Positions 44,845 to 54,725 of a stretch of 64,000 nucleotides of DNA are shown piece by piece. Position 1 is the stretch's first letter. Every line of letters begins with the position of its first letter. A program made the translations under genes and the position numbers. The notes below the pieces were generated by a model. It was not told the DNA's origin and did no database searches. It was given only the letters and a program-made list of their open reading frames with translations. Origin of the DNA: Methylopila turkensis (GTDB lineage: Bacteria; Pseudomonadota; Alphaproteobacteria; Rhizobiales; Methylopilaceae); contig NZ_BSFL01000001.1 in the NCBI RefSeq assembly GCF_027922325.1, positions 1,173,610 to 1,237,609 on the forward strand, written 5' to 3'.

Positions 44845-45810
44845 ATGACCCGGCACCTCGCCTTCCGCCTCGCGCCCCCGCTGCTGATCGCCGCCGCGCT
44901 CTCGGCCGCCGCCGCCTTCGCGTCCCCCGCCCGCGCCCAGCCGACGCTCAGGGCCGAGGCGCTGGTCGTCTCCGACGTGGTGACGCTCGGCGACCTGATC
45001 GAGGACGCCGACATCCGCTCCGGCGCGGCGCTGTTCCGTGCGCCCGATCTCGGCAAGACCGGCTCCGTGCCCGCCGCAGCGGTGATCGAGGCCGCGCGCC
45101 GCGCCGGCGTCGCCGACGTGGTCGCGGGTTCGATCACCGAGATCGCGGTCACGCGGCTCAGCCGCGAGATCGGCGAGGCCGAACTCACGGACGCGATCGC
45201 CGCCCGCGCGGCCGACGAGCTCGGCGCCCGCGCGGAGGACCTGCGCGTCACGCTCGACGCGCCCGGACCGCTCCACCTCGACCCGTCCGCTCCGGAGCGG
45301 CTCGCGATCGAGCGCTTCGCCGTCGACCGCCGCAGCGGCCGTTTCGAGGCCGTCGTCACGGCCGGAGCGCGCGCCGCGCCGCGCCGGCTGACCGGCTCGG
45401 CCGTCGAGACGGTCGAGGTCACGCTCGCGGGGCGCGCGCTCGCCCGCGGCGACGTCATCGGCGACGCCGATCTCGTCGTCGAGCGCCGGCCGCGCGCGCA
45501 GAACCCCGACGCCATGGCGCCCGCAGAGGCTCGCGGCCTCGCCGCGCGCCGCTCCTTGCGCGAAGGCCAACCGCTGCGCGACAGCGACCTGATGCGGCCG
45601 CAGCACGTCGACCGCGGCGCCTTCGTCACGCTGGTCTACGCGTCCGGCGGCATGTCGCTGTCGCTGAAGGCCAAGGCGCTGCAGTCCGGCGCGCAGGGAG
45701 ACCTGGTCTCCGTGCAGAACCTCCAGTCCAGGCGCACGGTCAGCGGCGTCGTCACCGGCCCGTCCGAGGTGACGGTGACCGCCGCCGCCACCGCCGTCGC
45801 CCGCCGCTAG
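44845..45810 (+). CDS. flgA: Flagellar P-ring chaperone FlgA
   Basis: FlgA helps FlgI assemble the periplasmic P ring. The 321-residue protein has a signal peptide (about residues 1-27, ending ARAQ), an N-terminal domain with QPTLRAEALVVSDVVTLGDL, and a C-terminal SAF domain (about 190-320) with LARGDVIGDADLVVERR. The ATG at 44845 is chosen; a GTG nine bases earlier overlapping the flgG stop is the alternative. FlgI, usually next to it in this order, is missing; flgH follows directly after 18 bases. Confidence 0.9.
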   Translation: MTRHLAFRLAPPLLIAAALSAAAAFASPARAQPTLRAEALVVSDVVTLGDLIEDADIRSGAALFRAPDLGKTGSVPAAAVIEAARRAGVADVVAGSITEIAVTRLSREIGEAELTDAIAARAADELGARAEDLRVTLDAPGPLHLDPSAPERLAIERFAVDRRSGRFEAVVTAGARAAPRRLTGSAVETVEVTLAGRALARGDVIGDADLVVERRPRAQNPDAMAPAEARGLAARRSLREGQPLRDSDLMRPQHVDRGAFVTLVYASGGMSLSLKAKALQSGAQGDLVSVQNLQSRRTVSGVVTGPSEVTVTAAATAVARR

Positions 45811-45828
45811 TTCCGAGGAGCGTACCCC

Positions 45829-46590
45829 ATGACCGCCTCACTCCGCGCCCATGCGCTCCGCATCGCCGCTGTCTCGCTGTCCGCCGGGCTGCTCGCCGGC
45901 TGCGGCGCCGCGGACCGCCTCGCGAGCGTCGGCAAGCCCCCGTCCCTTTCGGCGATCGAGAACCCGACCACCCAGCCCGGCTACAAGGCCGTGCAGATGC
46001 CGATGCCGGAAGCCATGCCGGTGTCCTATCAGCCGAACTCGCTGTGGCGATCGGGCGCCCGCGGCTTCTTCAAGGACCCGCGCGCCCGGCAGGTCGGCGA
46101 TCTGCTGACCGTGCGCGTCGACATCACTGACAAGGCCGAGTTCGAGAACAAGACCAAGCGCACGCGGACCGCATCGGAAGCCGCCAATGTCGACAACGTG
46201 CTGGGCTACGAGGGCTATCTGAAGAAGGTGCTGCCCGGCGGGGTCGATCCGCAGAACCTCGTCAAGGCCGGCTCGACCACCACGAGCGAGGGCGAGGGCA
46301 CGGTCGACCGCAAGGAGACGCTGACGACCAACGTCGCCGCCGTCGTGACCCAGGTGCTGCCGAACGGCGCGCTGGTGATCGAGGGCAAGCAGGAGATCCG
46401 GGTCAATTTCGAGATCCGCGAGCTGATCGTCGCCGGCGTCGTCCGCACCGAGGACATCGACAGCGACAACACCATCGCGAGCGAGAAGATCGCGCAGGCC
46501 CGCATCGCCTATGGCGGACGCGGCCAGCTCACCGACGTGCAGCAGCCGCGCTACGGCCAGCAGGTGATGGACGTCCTGCTGCCGTTCTGA
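45829..46590 (+). CDS. flgH: Flagellar L-ring lipoprotein FlgH
   Basis: FlgH builds the outer-membrane L ring. The 253-residue protein has a lipoprotein signal with lipobox LLAGC, so lipidation at Cys25. The mature part has the FlgH pattern SLWRSGARGFFKDPRARQVGDLLTV, a Ser/Thr-rich middle, and GALVIEGKQEIRVNFEIREL. The start follows GAGGAG. It is the last gene of the flgF-flgG-flgA-flgH group. A GC-rich hairpin lies about 100 bases downstream. Confidence 0.95.
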   Translation: MTASLRAHALRIAAVSLSAGLLAGCGAADRLASVGKPPSLSAIENPTTQPGYKAVQMPMPEAMPVSYQPNSLWRSGARGFFKDPRARQVGDLLTVRVDITDKAEFENKTKRTRTASEAANVDNVLGYEGYLKKVLPGGVDPQNLVKAGSTTTSEGEGTVDRKETLTTNVAAVVTQVLPNGALVIEGKQEIRVNFEIRELIVAGVVRTEDIDSDNTIASEKIAQARIAYGGRGQLTDVQQPRYGQQVMDVLLPF

Positions 46591-46689
46591 CCTCGCATCC
46601 CCGAGATCGCGGGGCGCGCGGCGGCAGGGCCCGCCGCCGCTCGTCCCGCGCCGCCCGCGCCGGCCTCCACCCGCCGGCAGGGCCTCCAC

Positions 46690-46717
46690 GCGGCCGCCGG
46701 CTCCCCCCGGCGGCCGC
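46690..46717 (+). terminator. GC hairpin after flgH
   Basis: A perfect 11-base stem (46690-46700 with 46707-46717) with a six-base loop lies between flgH and the toxin-antitoxin genes. No T-tract follows, so it could be a factor-dependent end or just a GC-rich structure. Its place at the end of the flagellar group supports termination. Confidence 0.4.
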
Positions 46718-46780
46718 TCGCGTTCAGGACGGATGGTGGTAGGATCAGAAGCATCGAAAGCGGGTTCTGGCGAAGTTCGC

Positions 46781-47038
46781 ATGACGCGACGCGTTCTGAC
46801 GGTCCGGCTGCTGCCGGAAACGGCGGCGGCGCTCGAAGCCCTGTCGTCGCGCACCGGCGACAGCGTCGATGAACTGGTCGAAACCGCGCTCGCATTGCTG
46901 TTTCAGGACGACGCCGACCACGTCGCGGCCGTGACCGCCGGTCTGGCGGACGCCGAGGCCGGCCGGGTCGTTCCACATGACGAGGCCATGCGCCGGTTCC
47001 GCCGGACGATCGCGCAGGCGGCGCTGAAGCGCGCTTGA
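46781..47038 (+). CDS. Antitoxin of a ParD/RelB-type toxin-antitoxin pair
   Basis: An 85-residue protein with an N-terminal ribbon-helix-helix-like DNA-binding segment (residues 3-42, RVLTVRLLPETAAALEALSSRTGDS VDELVETAL). The C-terminal segment is charged and would bind the toxin. The ATG at 46781 is preferred since it starts just before the RHH strand. The last bases overlap the start of a ParE-like toxin gene (TTGA), giving the usual antitoxin-first order. It follows the end of the flgH group. Confidence 0.75.
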   Translation: MTRRVLTVRLLPETAAALEALSSRTGDSVDELVETALALLFQDDADHVAAVTAGLADAEAGRVVPHDEAMRRFRRTIAQAALKRA

Positions 47039-47313
47039 AGCAGGTTCGCTACGCCGAGCAGGCCATCCGCGAACTCGACGCCATCTTCGCCTGGATCGCA
47101 TCCGAAAATCCGGCGGCGGCCGAACGAGTGCTCAATCGCCTCGACCGGACAGCCGCTCTGCCCAGCCAGTTCCGGCGCGGGCGACCCGGCCGGACGCCGG
47201 GAACGCGCGAATTGGTCGTGGGGCGGCTACCCGACATCATCGTCTATTCGGAAAGCGCCGACGCGATCACCATCCTCGCCGTCCGCCACGCCGCGCGCCG
47301 GCCGCTCGGCTGA
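47035..47313 (+). CDS. RelE/ParE family toxin
   Basis: A 92-residue protein of the RelE/ParE superfamily. The N-terminal VRYAEQAIRELDAIFAWIA and central RRGRPGRTPGTRELVVGRLPDIIVYS are the usual ParE-like alpha-hairpin and beta-sheet segments. It probably inhibits DNA gyrase or acts as an RNase; the two groups are not separable here. Translation starts at a TTG overlapping the antitoxin stop, which would keep toxin output low. It converges with the sugar dehydrogenase gene (9-base gap). Confidence 0.82.
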   Translation: MKQVRYAEQAIRELDAIFAWIASENPAAAERVLNRLDRTAALPSQFRRGRPGRTPGTRELVVGRLPDIIVYSESADAITILAVRHAARRPLG

Positions 47314-47322
47314 GTTGGCGCG

Positions 47323-48501
47323 TCACGACCGTCCGTTCGGCGCCGGCTTGAGGCGGATCACCCGGCCGTTGGCGCTGTCGGTGAGGAGGTAGAGCAGTCC
47401 GTCTGGCCCCTGCTTCACGGTGCGGATGCGCTCGCCCATATCCTCCAGCAGGCGCTCCTCGTGGGTCACCTTGCCGTCCGCCATCTCGAGCCGCGCCAGG
47501 GTTGGGATGGCGAGCCCGCCGACGAAGGCGTTGCCCTTCCAGCCGGGGAAGGCGTCGCCGCCGTAGAAGGCGAGGCCGGCCGTGCCGATCGACGGCACCC
47601 AGTAACGCACCGGCTGCTCCATGCCCTCCTTCTCGGTCAGGCCCTCGCCGATCGTCGCGCCGGAGTATTCCTTGCCGTAGGTGATGACCGGCCAGCCGTA
47701 GTTCTTGCCGGGCTCGACCCTGTTCAGTTCGTCGCCGCCGCGGGGGCCGTGCTCCGTCACCCACAGCGCGCCGTCGGCCGGGTTGATCGCCGCGCCCTGG
47801 ATGTTGCGGTGGCCGTAGGACCAGATTTCGGGCTTGGCGTCAGAGCGGCCCTCGAACGGGTTGCCGGACGCCGGCTTGCCGTCGAGCGTCAGGCGCACGA
47901 CCTTGCCGAGCGTCTCGTCGAGGGCCTGCGACTTCACGCGGAACTCGGCGTTCGAGCGCTCGCCGAGACCCAGAAACAGGGTCCCGTCCGGCGCGAACAC
48001 GATCCGCGAGCCGAAATGCAGGGTGGAGGCGTATTTCGGCGCCTGCCGCCAGATCACCGCGACGTCCTCGAGCCGCGCGGCGTTCTCCGCGAGCTTGCCG
48101 CGGCCGAGCGCCGTGCCGTTCACGCCGCCTTCGCCCGCTTCCGCGAAGGTGAAATAGACATGCCGGGTCTCGGCGAAGTTCGGCGCCACGGCGACGTCGA
48201 GCAGGCCGCCCTGCCCGCGGGCGTCGACCTTCGGCAACCCCGTCACCGCCGGCGCGACCTTGCCGTCCGGCAGCACGAGCCTCAGCCGCCCGGCCTTCTC
48301 CGTCACGAGCATGCGCCCGCCCGGCAGGAAGGCGAGACCCCAGGGGCGCTCCAGCCCTTCGGCCACCGTCTCGACGGTGAAGCTCGCCTTCTCGGACTTC
48401 ACCGTCTCCGGCTTGCCGCTCTGCGCGAGCGCGGCGGGGGCCGCGGACAGCGACAGGGCCGCGGCGAGAAGGGCGGTGCGGGCGAGGGACGAGCGGCGCA
48501 T
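47323..48501 (-). CDS. PQQ-dependent soluble aldose sugar dehydrogenase
   Basis: A 392-residue periplasmic beta-propeller of the soluble PQQ glucose/aldose dehydrogenase family. The signal peptide covers about residues 1-27 (ending ALAQ). Typical motifs are ERPWGLAFLPGGRMLVTEKAGRL near 49-70, HFGSRIVFAPDGTLF, the QGAAINPADGALWVTEHGPRGGDELN block, and KNYGWPVITYG. The ATG at 48501 is preceded by GGAGGCATAC. It would oxidise sugars in the periplasm with PQQ; no PQQ biosynthesis genes are nearby. Confidence 0.9.
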   Translation of the reverse strand: MRRSSLARTALLAAALSLSAAPAALAQSGKPETVKSEKASFTVETVAEGLERPWGLAFLPGGRMLVTEKAGRLRLVLPDGKVAPAVTGLPKVDARGQGGLLDVAVAPNFAETRHVYFTFAEAGEGGVNGTALGRGKLAENAARLEDVAVIWRQAPKYASTLHFGSRIVFAPDGTLFLGLGERSNAEFRVKSQALDETLGKVVRLTLDGKPASGNPFEGRSDAKPEIWSYGHRNIQGAAINPADGALWVTEHGPRGGDELNRVEPGKNYGWPVITYGKEYSGATIGEGLTEKEGMEQPVRYWVPSIGTAGLAFYGGDAFPGWKGNAFVGGLAIPTLARLEMADGKVTHEERLLEDMGERIRTVKQGPDGLLYLLTDSANGRVIRLKPAPNGRS

Positions 48502-48573
48502 GTATGCCTCCGGAGGAGAGGATCTTCGGACGGGAGGTAGGCGCAAAGGCCGGACGTTCAATTCACGACGCCG

Positions 48574-49671
<1,098 letters not shown>

Positions 49672-49723
49672 CTAGAGCGCCGCCGTTCGCCCCTAAGTGC
49701 TTGTTTTTGCGAGCGTCGCCCGG

Positions 49724-49739
49724 TGGCCCTCCGTTTGCA
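49724..49739 (+). promoter_or_regulatory. Sigma-54 (-24/-12) promoter candidate for flgE
   Basis: TGGC at 49724-49727 and TTGCA at 49735-49739 match the RpoN -24/-12 consensus. The invariant GG (49725-49726) and GC (49737-49738) have the required 10-base spacing. It lies about 70 bases upstream of the flgE ATG in the 248-base gap shared with pip. Confidence 0.55.
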
Positions 49740-49808
49740 GAGCCTGAGACGCCGGGGCGCGCCGATCGGCGGCGACGCGCGGGCGCGCGTTCGGTTCTGG
49801 AGAGGGCG

Positions 49809-51188
49809 ATGGGAATTTTCGGGGCATTGAACACCGCGGTCAGCGGTCTGCGGGCGCAGTCCTACGCGCTCGAGAACATTTCGGGCAACATCGCGAACGC
49901 CTCGACCACCGGCTACAAGCGGACCGAGACCTCGTTCGCCGATCTGGTCCTCGGCGGCGACGTCAGCGCGCGTCGGCAGACCTCCGGCTCGGTGATGTCG
50001 TTCTCGCGCTCGACCAACGACCTGCAGGGCAACCTGACGGGATCGACCTCCGCCACCTCGCTCGGCATCAACGGCCCGGGCTATCTGCTGGTGCAGAAGG
50101 CGACCGGCTCCAGCGACGGTTCGCCCCTTTTCGGGGCCGGCACGAACTACACCCGCCGCGGCGACTTCGACGTCGACCGCAACGGCTACCTCTACAACGG
50201 CGCCGGCTATTACCTGATGGCGAACCGCCTCGATCCGGCGACCGGCAGCCCGGTGGGCTCCAGCCCTGAGGTGGTCCAGATCTCGAAGGACCCGTATCCG
50301 GCGGTCGCGACCAGCACGATCACCTATCGCGGCAACCTGCCCGCGACGCCGAAGACCGCGAACTACGTCGCGGGCGACGAGAGCTCCTGGCTGCTCGACT
50401 CGAGCCTCGGCTCCGAGATCACCGCGGACCAGTCCGCAGCCTTCATCGCGAGCAGCGTGAGCGGCGATTCGCTCACCGTCTACGACGCCACCGGCACGGC
50501 GCAGGACGTCCAGTTCCGCTGGGGCAAGGTGAGCAACGCCGACACAGCCGCCGGCACGGGCGACACCTGGGCGCTGTTCTACCAGTCCAACTCCGCCGCC
50601 ACCGGATCGGAGGTCGCCTGGACCCAGGTCGACGCCGACCCCGCGGCCGCCGGCGCGCAGGCCTATGCGTTCGAGGGCGGCGCCCTGACGACCCCGGCGG
50701 GCGGCTCGACCACGGTCCCGAGCCTCGTCATCAACGGCGTCGACCTCGGCTCGGTCTCGATCGACCATGGTTCGGCCCTGACGCAGTACGCCGACGCCAC
50801 CGGCCTGGTCTCGACCAAGCAGGTGTCGCAGAACGGCTCCGCCGCCGGCGACTATGTCGGCGTCGAGGTGAGCGACGGCGGCACGATCACCGCGACCTAC
50901 AGCAACGGCAAGACCCGCGCGCTCTACTCCATCCCGCTCGCGACCTTCGTCGCCGAGAACCAGTTGAAGCATCTCGACGGCGGCGCCTACGCCGCGACGG
51001 CCGCGTCTGGCTCCGCGGTCCTCGGCTCGGGCTCGGCGATCGTCGGCATGGCGGTCGAGGAATCGAACGTCGACATCGCCGACGAGTTCACCAAGCTGAT
51101 CGTCACGCAGCAGGCCTATTCGGCCAACACCCGCGTGGTGAGCACCTCCGACAGCATGATGCAGGAAGCGCTGTCCATGCTGCGCTGA
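49809..51188 (+). CDS. flgE: Flagellar hook protein FlgE
   Basis: FlgE polymerises into the hook. The 459-residue protein begins MGIFGALNTAVSGLRAQSYALE and carries the rod/hook signature NISGNIANASTTGYKRTETSFADLV. The C-terminal VDIADEFTKLIVTQQAYSANTRVV is typical. The central region (about 140-360) is Ser/Thr/Gly-rich and variable, as in hook proteins. The ATG at 49809 follows GGAGAGGGCG; the longer in-frame extension overlaps pip in antisense. It leads flgE-flgK-flgL. Confidence 0.95.
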   Translation: MGIFGALNTAVSGLRAQSYALENISGNIANASTTGYKRTETSFADLVLGGDVSARRQTSGSVMSFSRSTNDLQGNLTGSTSATSLGINGPGYLLVQKATGSSDGSPLFGAGTNYTRRGDFDVDRNGYLYNGAGYYLMANRLDPATGSPVGSSPEVVQISKDPYPAVATSTITYRGNLPATPKTANYVAGDESSWLLDSSLGSEITADQSAAFIASSVSGDSLTVYDATGTAQDVQFRWGKVSNADTAAGTGDTWALFYQSNSAATGSEVAWTQVDADPAAAGAQAYAFEGGALTTPAGGSTTVPSLVINGVDLGSVSIDHGSALTQYADATGLVSTKQVSQNGSAAGDYVGVEVSDGGTITATYSNGKTRALYSIPLATFVAENQLKHLDGGAYAATAASGSAVLGSGSAIVGMAVEESNVDIADEFTKLIVTQQAYSANTRVVSTSDSMMQEALSMLR

Positions 51189-51202
51189 GCGCGGAAGCTT
51201 CC

Positions 51203-51233
51203 GGCGCCGCGGACGTCAAGCGTTCGCGGCGCC
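51203..51233. other. Hairpin between flgE and flgK
   Basis: A perfect 9-base stem (51203-51211 with 51225-51233) with a 13-base loop lies 14 bases past the flgE stop. A 12-base perfect palindrome (51192-51203) directly precedes it. No T-tract follows. It could attenuate or protect the transcript between hook and junction genes. Confidence 0.4.
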
Positions 51234-51291
51234 GTTCCTCGACGGATGAAGGGCCGCGCGCGACGCGCGGCGCAGACGGAACGACGGCGCC

Positions 51292-53133
51292 ATGAGCCTC
51301 ACCACCGCCCTCGGGGCAGCGCTCACCGGCCTCCGGGCCAGCCAGGCCGGTCTCGACGTCGTCGCGGGCAACGTCGCGAACGCCAACACGCCGGGCTATG
51401 TCCGCAAGACGCTGAACGCCGAGGCGTCCGTCGCCGGCGGCGTCACGACCGGCGTCCGCACCGCCGAGATCCGCCGCGAGATCGATCTCTACCTCCAGCG
51501 CCAGCTCCGCGCCGAAAGCGCCGGCGCGGCCTACGCCTCGACCCGCGCGGACGCGCTCGACCAGGTCCAGGCCCTCTTCGGCACGCCGGGCGGCGCGACC
51601 TCGCTCGACACGCTGGTTTCGCGCTTCTCGTCCTCGCTCGACGCGCTCGTGACGTCTCCGCAGGACGAAAGCGCGCGCCAGAGCGTGCTGCAGAACGCCG
51701 AGATCCTCGCCCGGCAGCTCAACGGCGCCTCGAGCGACGTGCAGGCGCAGCGCGAGGCAGCCGACCAGGGCCTGCGCGACGGCGTCCAGTCCGCGAACGA
51801 GGCGCTGCGCTCGATCGAAGAGCTCACCCACGCGATCATCGAAGGAAACGCCCGCGGCCAGTCCACGGCCGGCCTGATGGACCAGCGCGACATGGCCATC
51901 AACGACCTTGCCGCGCTGATGGACATCCGCGTGGACGACCTCAGCGGCGGCGACATCCGGATCAGCACCCAGAGCGGGTTGGCGCTCTACGACGGCACGG
52001 CGTCGAGCCTCGCCTACACCGGCGGCGGAGGCACGATCGCGCCGGAGTCGCGCTACTCGCAGATCGCGGGCCAGAGCACGCTCGGCACGGTGACGCTCAC
52101 CCGCGCCTCCGGCCAGTCCACCGACCTGCTCGCGGACGGCGCGCTGCGCTCGGGCCAGATGAAGGCCTACGCCGACCTGCGCGACGTGACGCTGCCGCAG
52201 GCGCAGACCCAGCTCGACGAGCTCGCCGCGAACCTCGCGCAGGCGCTCGGCTCCACCACGACGGCCGGAACCGCCATCGCCGGCGGCGTCGACCTTCCGA
52301 CCGGCGGCGCGCTGCCGGGCGACCGCCTGACCGTGACCTACACGAGCGGCGGGACGACCCGCTCGCTCACCATCGTCAACGTCACCGACGCCGTGCGGCT
52401 CCCGCTCGACGACAACCTGACCGCGGACCGCAACGACACGGTGATCGGCGTCGACTTTTCGTCGCCGACGGCCGCCGACGACCTCGCCGCCGCGCTCGCC
52501 GCGAAGGGCGTTTCGATCGACGTGGCGGCCAGCGGCTCCGGCTTCTCCTTCACCTCCGGCGCGGCGGGCGTGACCGTCGCCGGCGGCTCCTCGCGCATCA
52601 CCGCCGACGCCCTGTCGGGCGACGGGCTGGCGCTGCCGTTCTTCGTCGACGGCTCCGGCGGCGCGCCCTATTCCGGCAGCCTCGACGACGGCTCGCAGCG
52701 GACCGGCTTCGCGGCGCGCATCGCGGTCAACCCGGCGCTGCTGGACGATCCTTCGGCGCTCGTCGCCTACGCGGCCGACACGGCGGCGGGCGACCAGGCG
52801 CGGCTCGACTTCCTGCGGAACGCGCTGACCTCCGACCGCGCCTTCGACCCCGACACCGAGCTCGGCGGCGCGTCGTCGCCCTTCACCGGCTCGCTGTCCG
52901 AATTCGCGCAAGGGATCATCTCCAACCAGGCGAGCGCGAGCGCGTCCGCCGCAAGGGTCGCCGACGGCCAGGCTCTGGTGGTTTCGGCGCTGGAGGACCG
53001 GTTCTCCTCCGCCTCCGGCGTCGATGTCGACGAGGAGATGAGCCGGCTGATCCAGTTCCAGACCGCCTACAGCGCCAACGCGCGGGTGATGACGGCGGTG
53101 CGCGAAATGCTCGACCAGCTCATGCAGATCTGA
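51292..53133 (+). CDS. flgK: Flagellar hook-associated protein FlgK
   Basis: FlgK is the first hook-filament junction protein. The 613-residue protein starts MSLTTALGAALTGLRASQAGLDVVAGNVANANTPGYVRK-like with the hook signature near residues 23-39. It also has the FlgK-specific DLYLQRQLRAESAGAAYASTRADALDQ-type segment, the central variable region, and a C-terminal VDVDEEMSRLIQFQTAYSANARVM. It is 103 bases after flgE and 11 bases before flgL. Confidence 0.94.
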   Translation: MSLTTALGAALTGLRASQAGLDVVAGNVANANTPGYVRKTLNAEASVAGGVTTGVRTAEIRREIDLYLQRQLRAESAGAAYASTRADALDQVQALFGTPGGATSLDTLVSRFSSSLDALVTSPQDESARQSVLQNAEILARQLNGASSDVQAQREAADQGLRDGVQSANEALRSIEELTHAIIEGNARGQSTAGLMDQRDMAINDLAALMDIRVDDLSGGDIRISTQSGLALYDGTASSLAYTGGGGTIAPESRYSQIAGQSTLGTVTLTRASGQSTDLLADGALRSGQMKAYADLRDVTLPQAQTQLDELAANLAQALGSTTTAGTAIAGGVDLPTGGALPGDRLTVTYTSGGTTRSLTIVNVTDAVRLPLDDNLTADRNDTVIGVDFSSPTAADDLAAALAAKGVSIDVAASGSGFSFTSGAAGVTVAGGSSRITADALSGDGLALPFFVDGSGGAPYSGSLDDGSQRTGFAARIAVNPALLDDPSALVAYAADTAAGDQARLDFLRNALTSDRAFDPDTELGGASSPFTGSLSEFAQGIISNQASASASAARVADGQALVVSALEDRFSSASGVDVDEEMSRLIQFQTAYSANARVMTAVREMLDQLMQI

Positions 53134-53144
53134 GGACGGCGCCC

Positions 53145-54698
53145 ATGACCACGATCGGCCCCTATTCCTCCACTGGCGTCGGCCGCCCGAGCCTCGCGCG
53201 CACGCTGTCGGAGACGCGCTCGCAGCTCGACGACCTGCTGACCCAGCTCGCGACCCAGAAGAAGTCGTCGACCTACGCCGGTCTCGGCGCCGGCCGCACC
53301 ACCTCGCTCGCCATGCGCGCCCGGCTGGAGGCGATCGAGAGCTACGACTCCGTCGGCAAGACGGTCTCGACCCGCATCAAAATGATGTCGACCGCGCTGA
53401 CCGCGATCTCCAATCTCGGCTCCGAGTACAAGACCGTCGATCCGAACGACTTCCAGCTCACCTCGGGCGGCGTGTCGATCCAGCAGGCGCAGGCCCGAAT
53501 CGACCTGCAGGAGGCGATCTCCTATCTCAACACCGAGATCGACGGCCGCTACCTGTTCTCCGGCCGCTCGACCGACGTGAAGCCGGTGCTCACCGCCGAC
53601 AAGATTCTCGCCGACGACGGCGACAAGGCGGGCCTGCGCACGGTGATCGACGAACGCAGGCTCGCCGACCTCGGCGCCGACGGCCGCGGCCGCATCGACG
53701 TTTCGGAGCTCGCCGGCGGCGCCTTCACCGTCTCCGAGGAGGCCTCCGGGCCGTTCGGCCTCAAGATCGCGTCGCTGTCCTCGACCATGACCGGCGCGAC
53801 CGCGACCGGCCCCGAGGGCGACCCGGCCGCCATCACGCTCGGCGTCTCGGGCGCGCCGAACGACGGCGAGCAGATCCGCATCGGCCTGACGCTGCCGGAC
53901 GGAACCTCGACCGAGATCACGCTGACCGCCCGCGTCGACCCTTCCGCGACGTTGCGGGGCGGCGACTTCCGCGTCGGCGCGACGCCGGAGGAGACCGCGG
54001 CCAACATGCGCGCGGCCTTCGACGCGGCGCTCATGAAGACCGCGGACACCGCTCTCGTCGCGGCCTCGGCCATGCAGGCGGGCGAGGAGTTCTTCAACAC
54101 GCCAGCAGGCGCCGAGCCCGCGCGGGTCGCGGGCTATGACGGCGCTTTCGTCAGCGACGCGGAGCGGATCGCCGCGCTGCAGAACGCGACCGGGCTGACG
54201 ACGACGGGGACCGCGGCGCGCACGGTCGACTGGTATCAGGGCGAGGACGCCGGCGACGACCCGCGCAGGACCGCGACGGCGACCGTCGCCGACGGCGTCA
54301 CGGTCGGCTACGGCGCGCGGGCGAACGAGGACGGGACCCGCAGGCTCGTGCAGACGCTCGCCGTGTTCTCCTCGATGACGTTCTCGTCGTCGGACGCCAA
54401 CGCGCAGGCGCGCTACTCGGCGCTCGCGAGCCGCACGGCCACCACGCTCGGCTCGACCGAGGCGACCGCCGACGTCAAGACCATCGCTGCCGGCCTCGCC
54501 GGCGCGAACAGCGCGATCAAGGCCGCGAGCGAGCGCCACACGGCCGCCAAGGCGATCGCCGAGGACGCCATCTCCGGCGTCGAGGCGGTCGACCAGGAGG
54601 AGGTGTCGCTGAAGATCCTGTCGCTGCAGACCTCGCTGCAGGCGAGCTATCAGGTCACCTCGACGCTTCGGCAGCTCAGCCTGGTGAACTTCCTGTAG
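53145..54698 (+). CDS. flgL: Flagellar hook-associated protein FlgL
   Basis: FlgL is the second junction protein and contacts the filament. The 517-residue protein resembles flagellin at both ends: the N-terminus TLSETRSQLDDLLTQLATQKKSSTYAGLG, and the C-terminal EEVSLKILSLQTSLQASYQVTSTLRQLSLVNFL. The middle (about 140-400) is a long insertion, making it larger than usual FlgL proteins of about 300-350 residues. It ends the flgE-flgK-flgL group; a palindromic repeat follows 28 bases later. Confidence 0.9.
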   Translation: MTTIGPYSSTGVGRPSLARTLSETRSQLDDLLTQLATQKKSSTYAGLGAGRTTSLAMRARLEAIESYDSVGKTVSTRIKMMSTALTAISNLGSEYKTVDPNDFQLTSGGVSIQQAQARIDLQEAISYLNTEIDGRYLFSGRSTDVKPVLTADKILADDGDKAGLRTVIDERRLADLGADGRGRIDVSELAGGAFTVSEEASGPFGLKIASLSSTMTGATATGPEGDPAAITLGVSGAPNDGEQIRIGLTLPDGTSTEITLTARVDPSATLRGGDFRVGATPEETAANMRAAFDAALMKTADTALVAASAMQAGEEFFNTPAGAEPARVAGYDGAFVSDAERIAALQNATGLTTTGTAARTVDWYQGEDAGDDPRRTATATVADGVTVGYGARANEDGTRRLVQTLAVFSSMTFSSSDANAQARYSALASRTATTLGSTEATADVKTIAAGLAGANSAIKAASERHTAAKAIAEDAISGVEAVDQEEVSLKILSLQTSLQASYQVTSTLRQLSLVNFL

Positions 54699-54725
54699 GG
54701 CCTGAGCCTGGGCGCCTAACGCGCC

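Noticed and set aside
46600..46680. Possible small gene between flgH and the antitoxin
   Set aside because: Only GC-rich sequence with inverted repeats; no frame with a ribosome site or sensible product.
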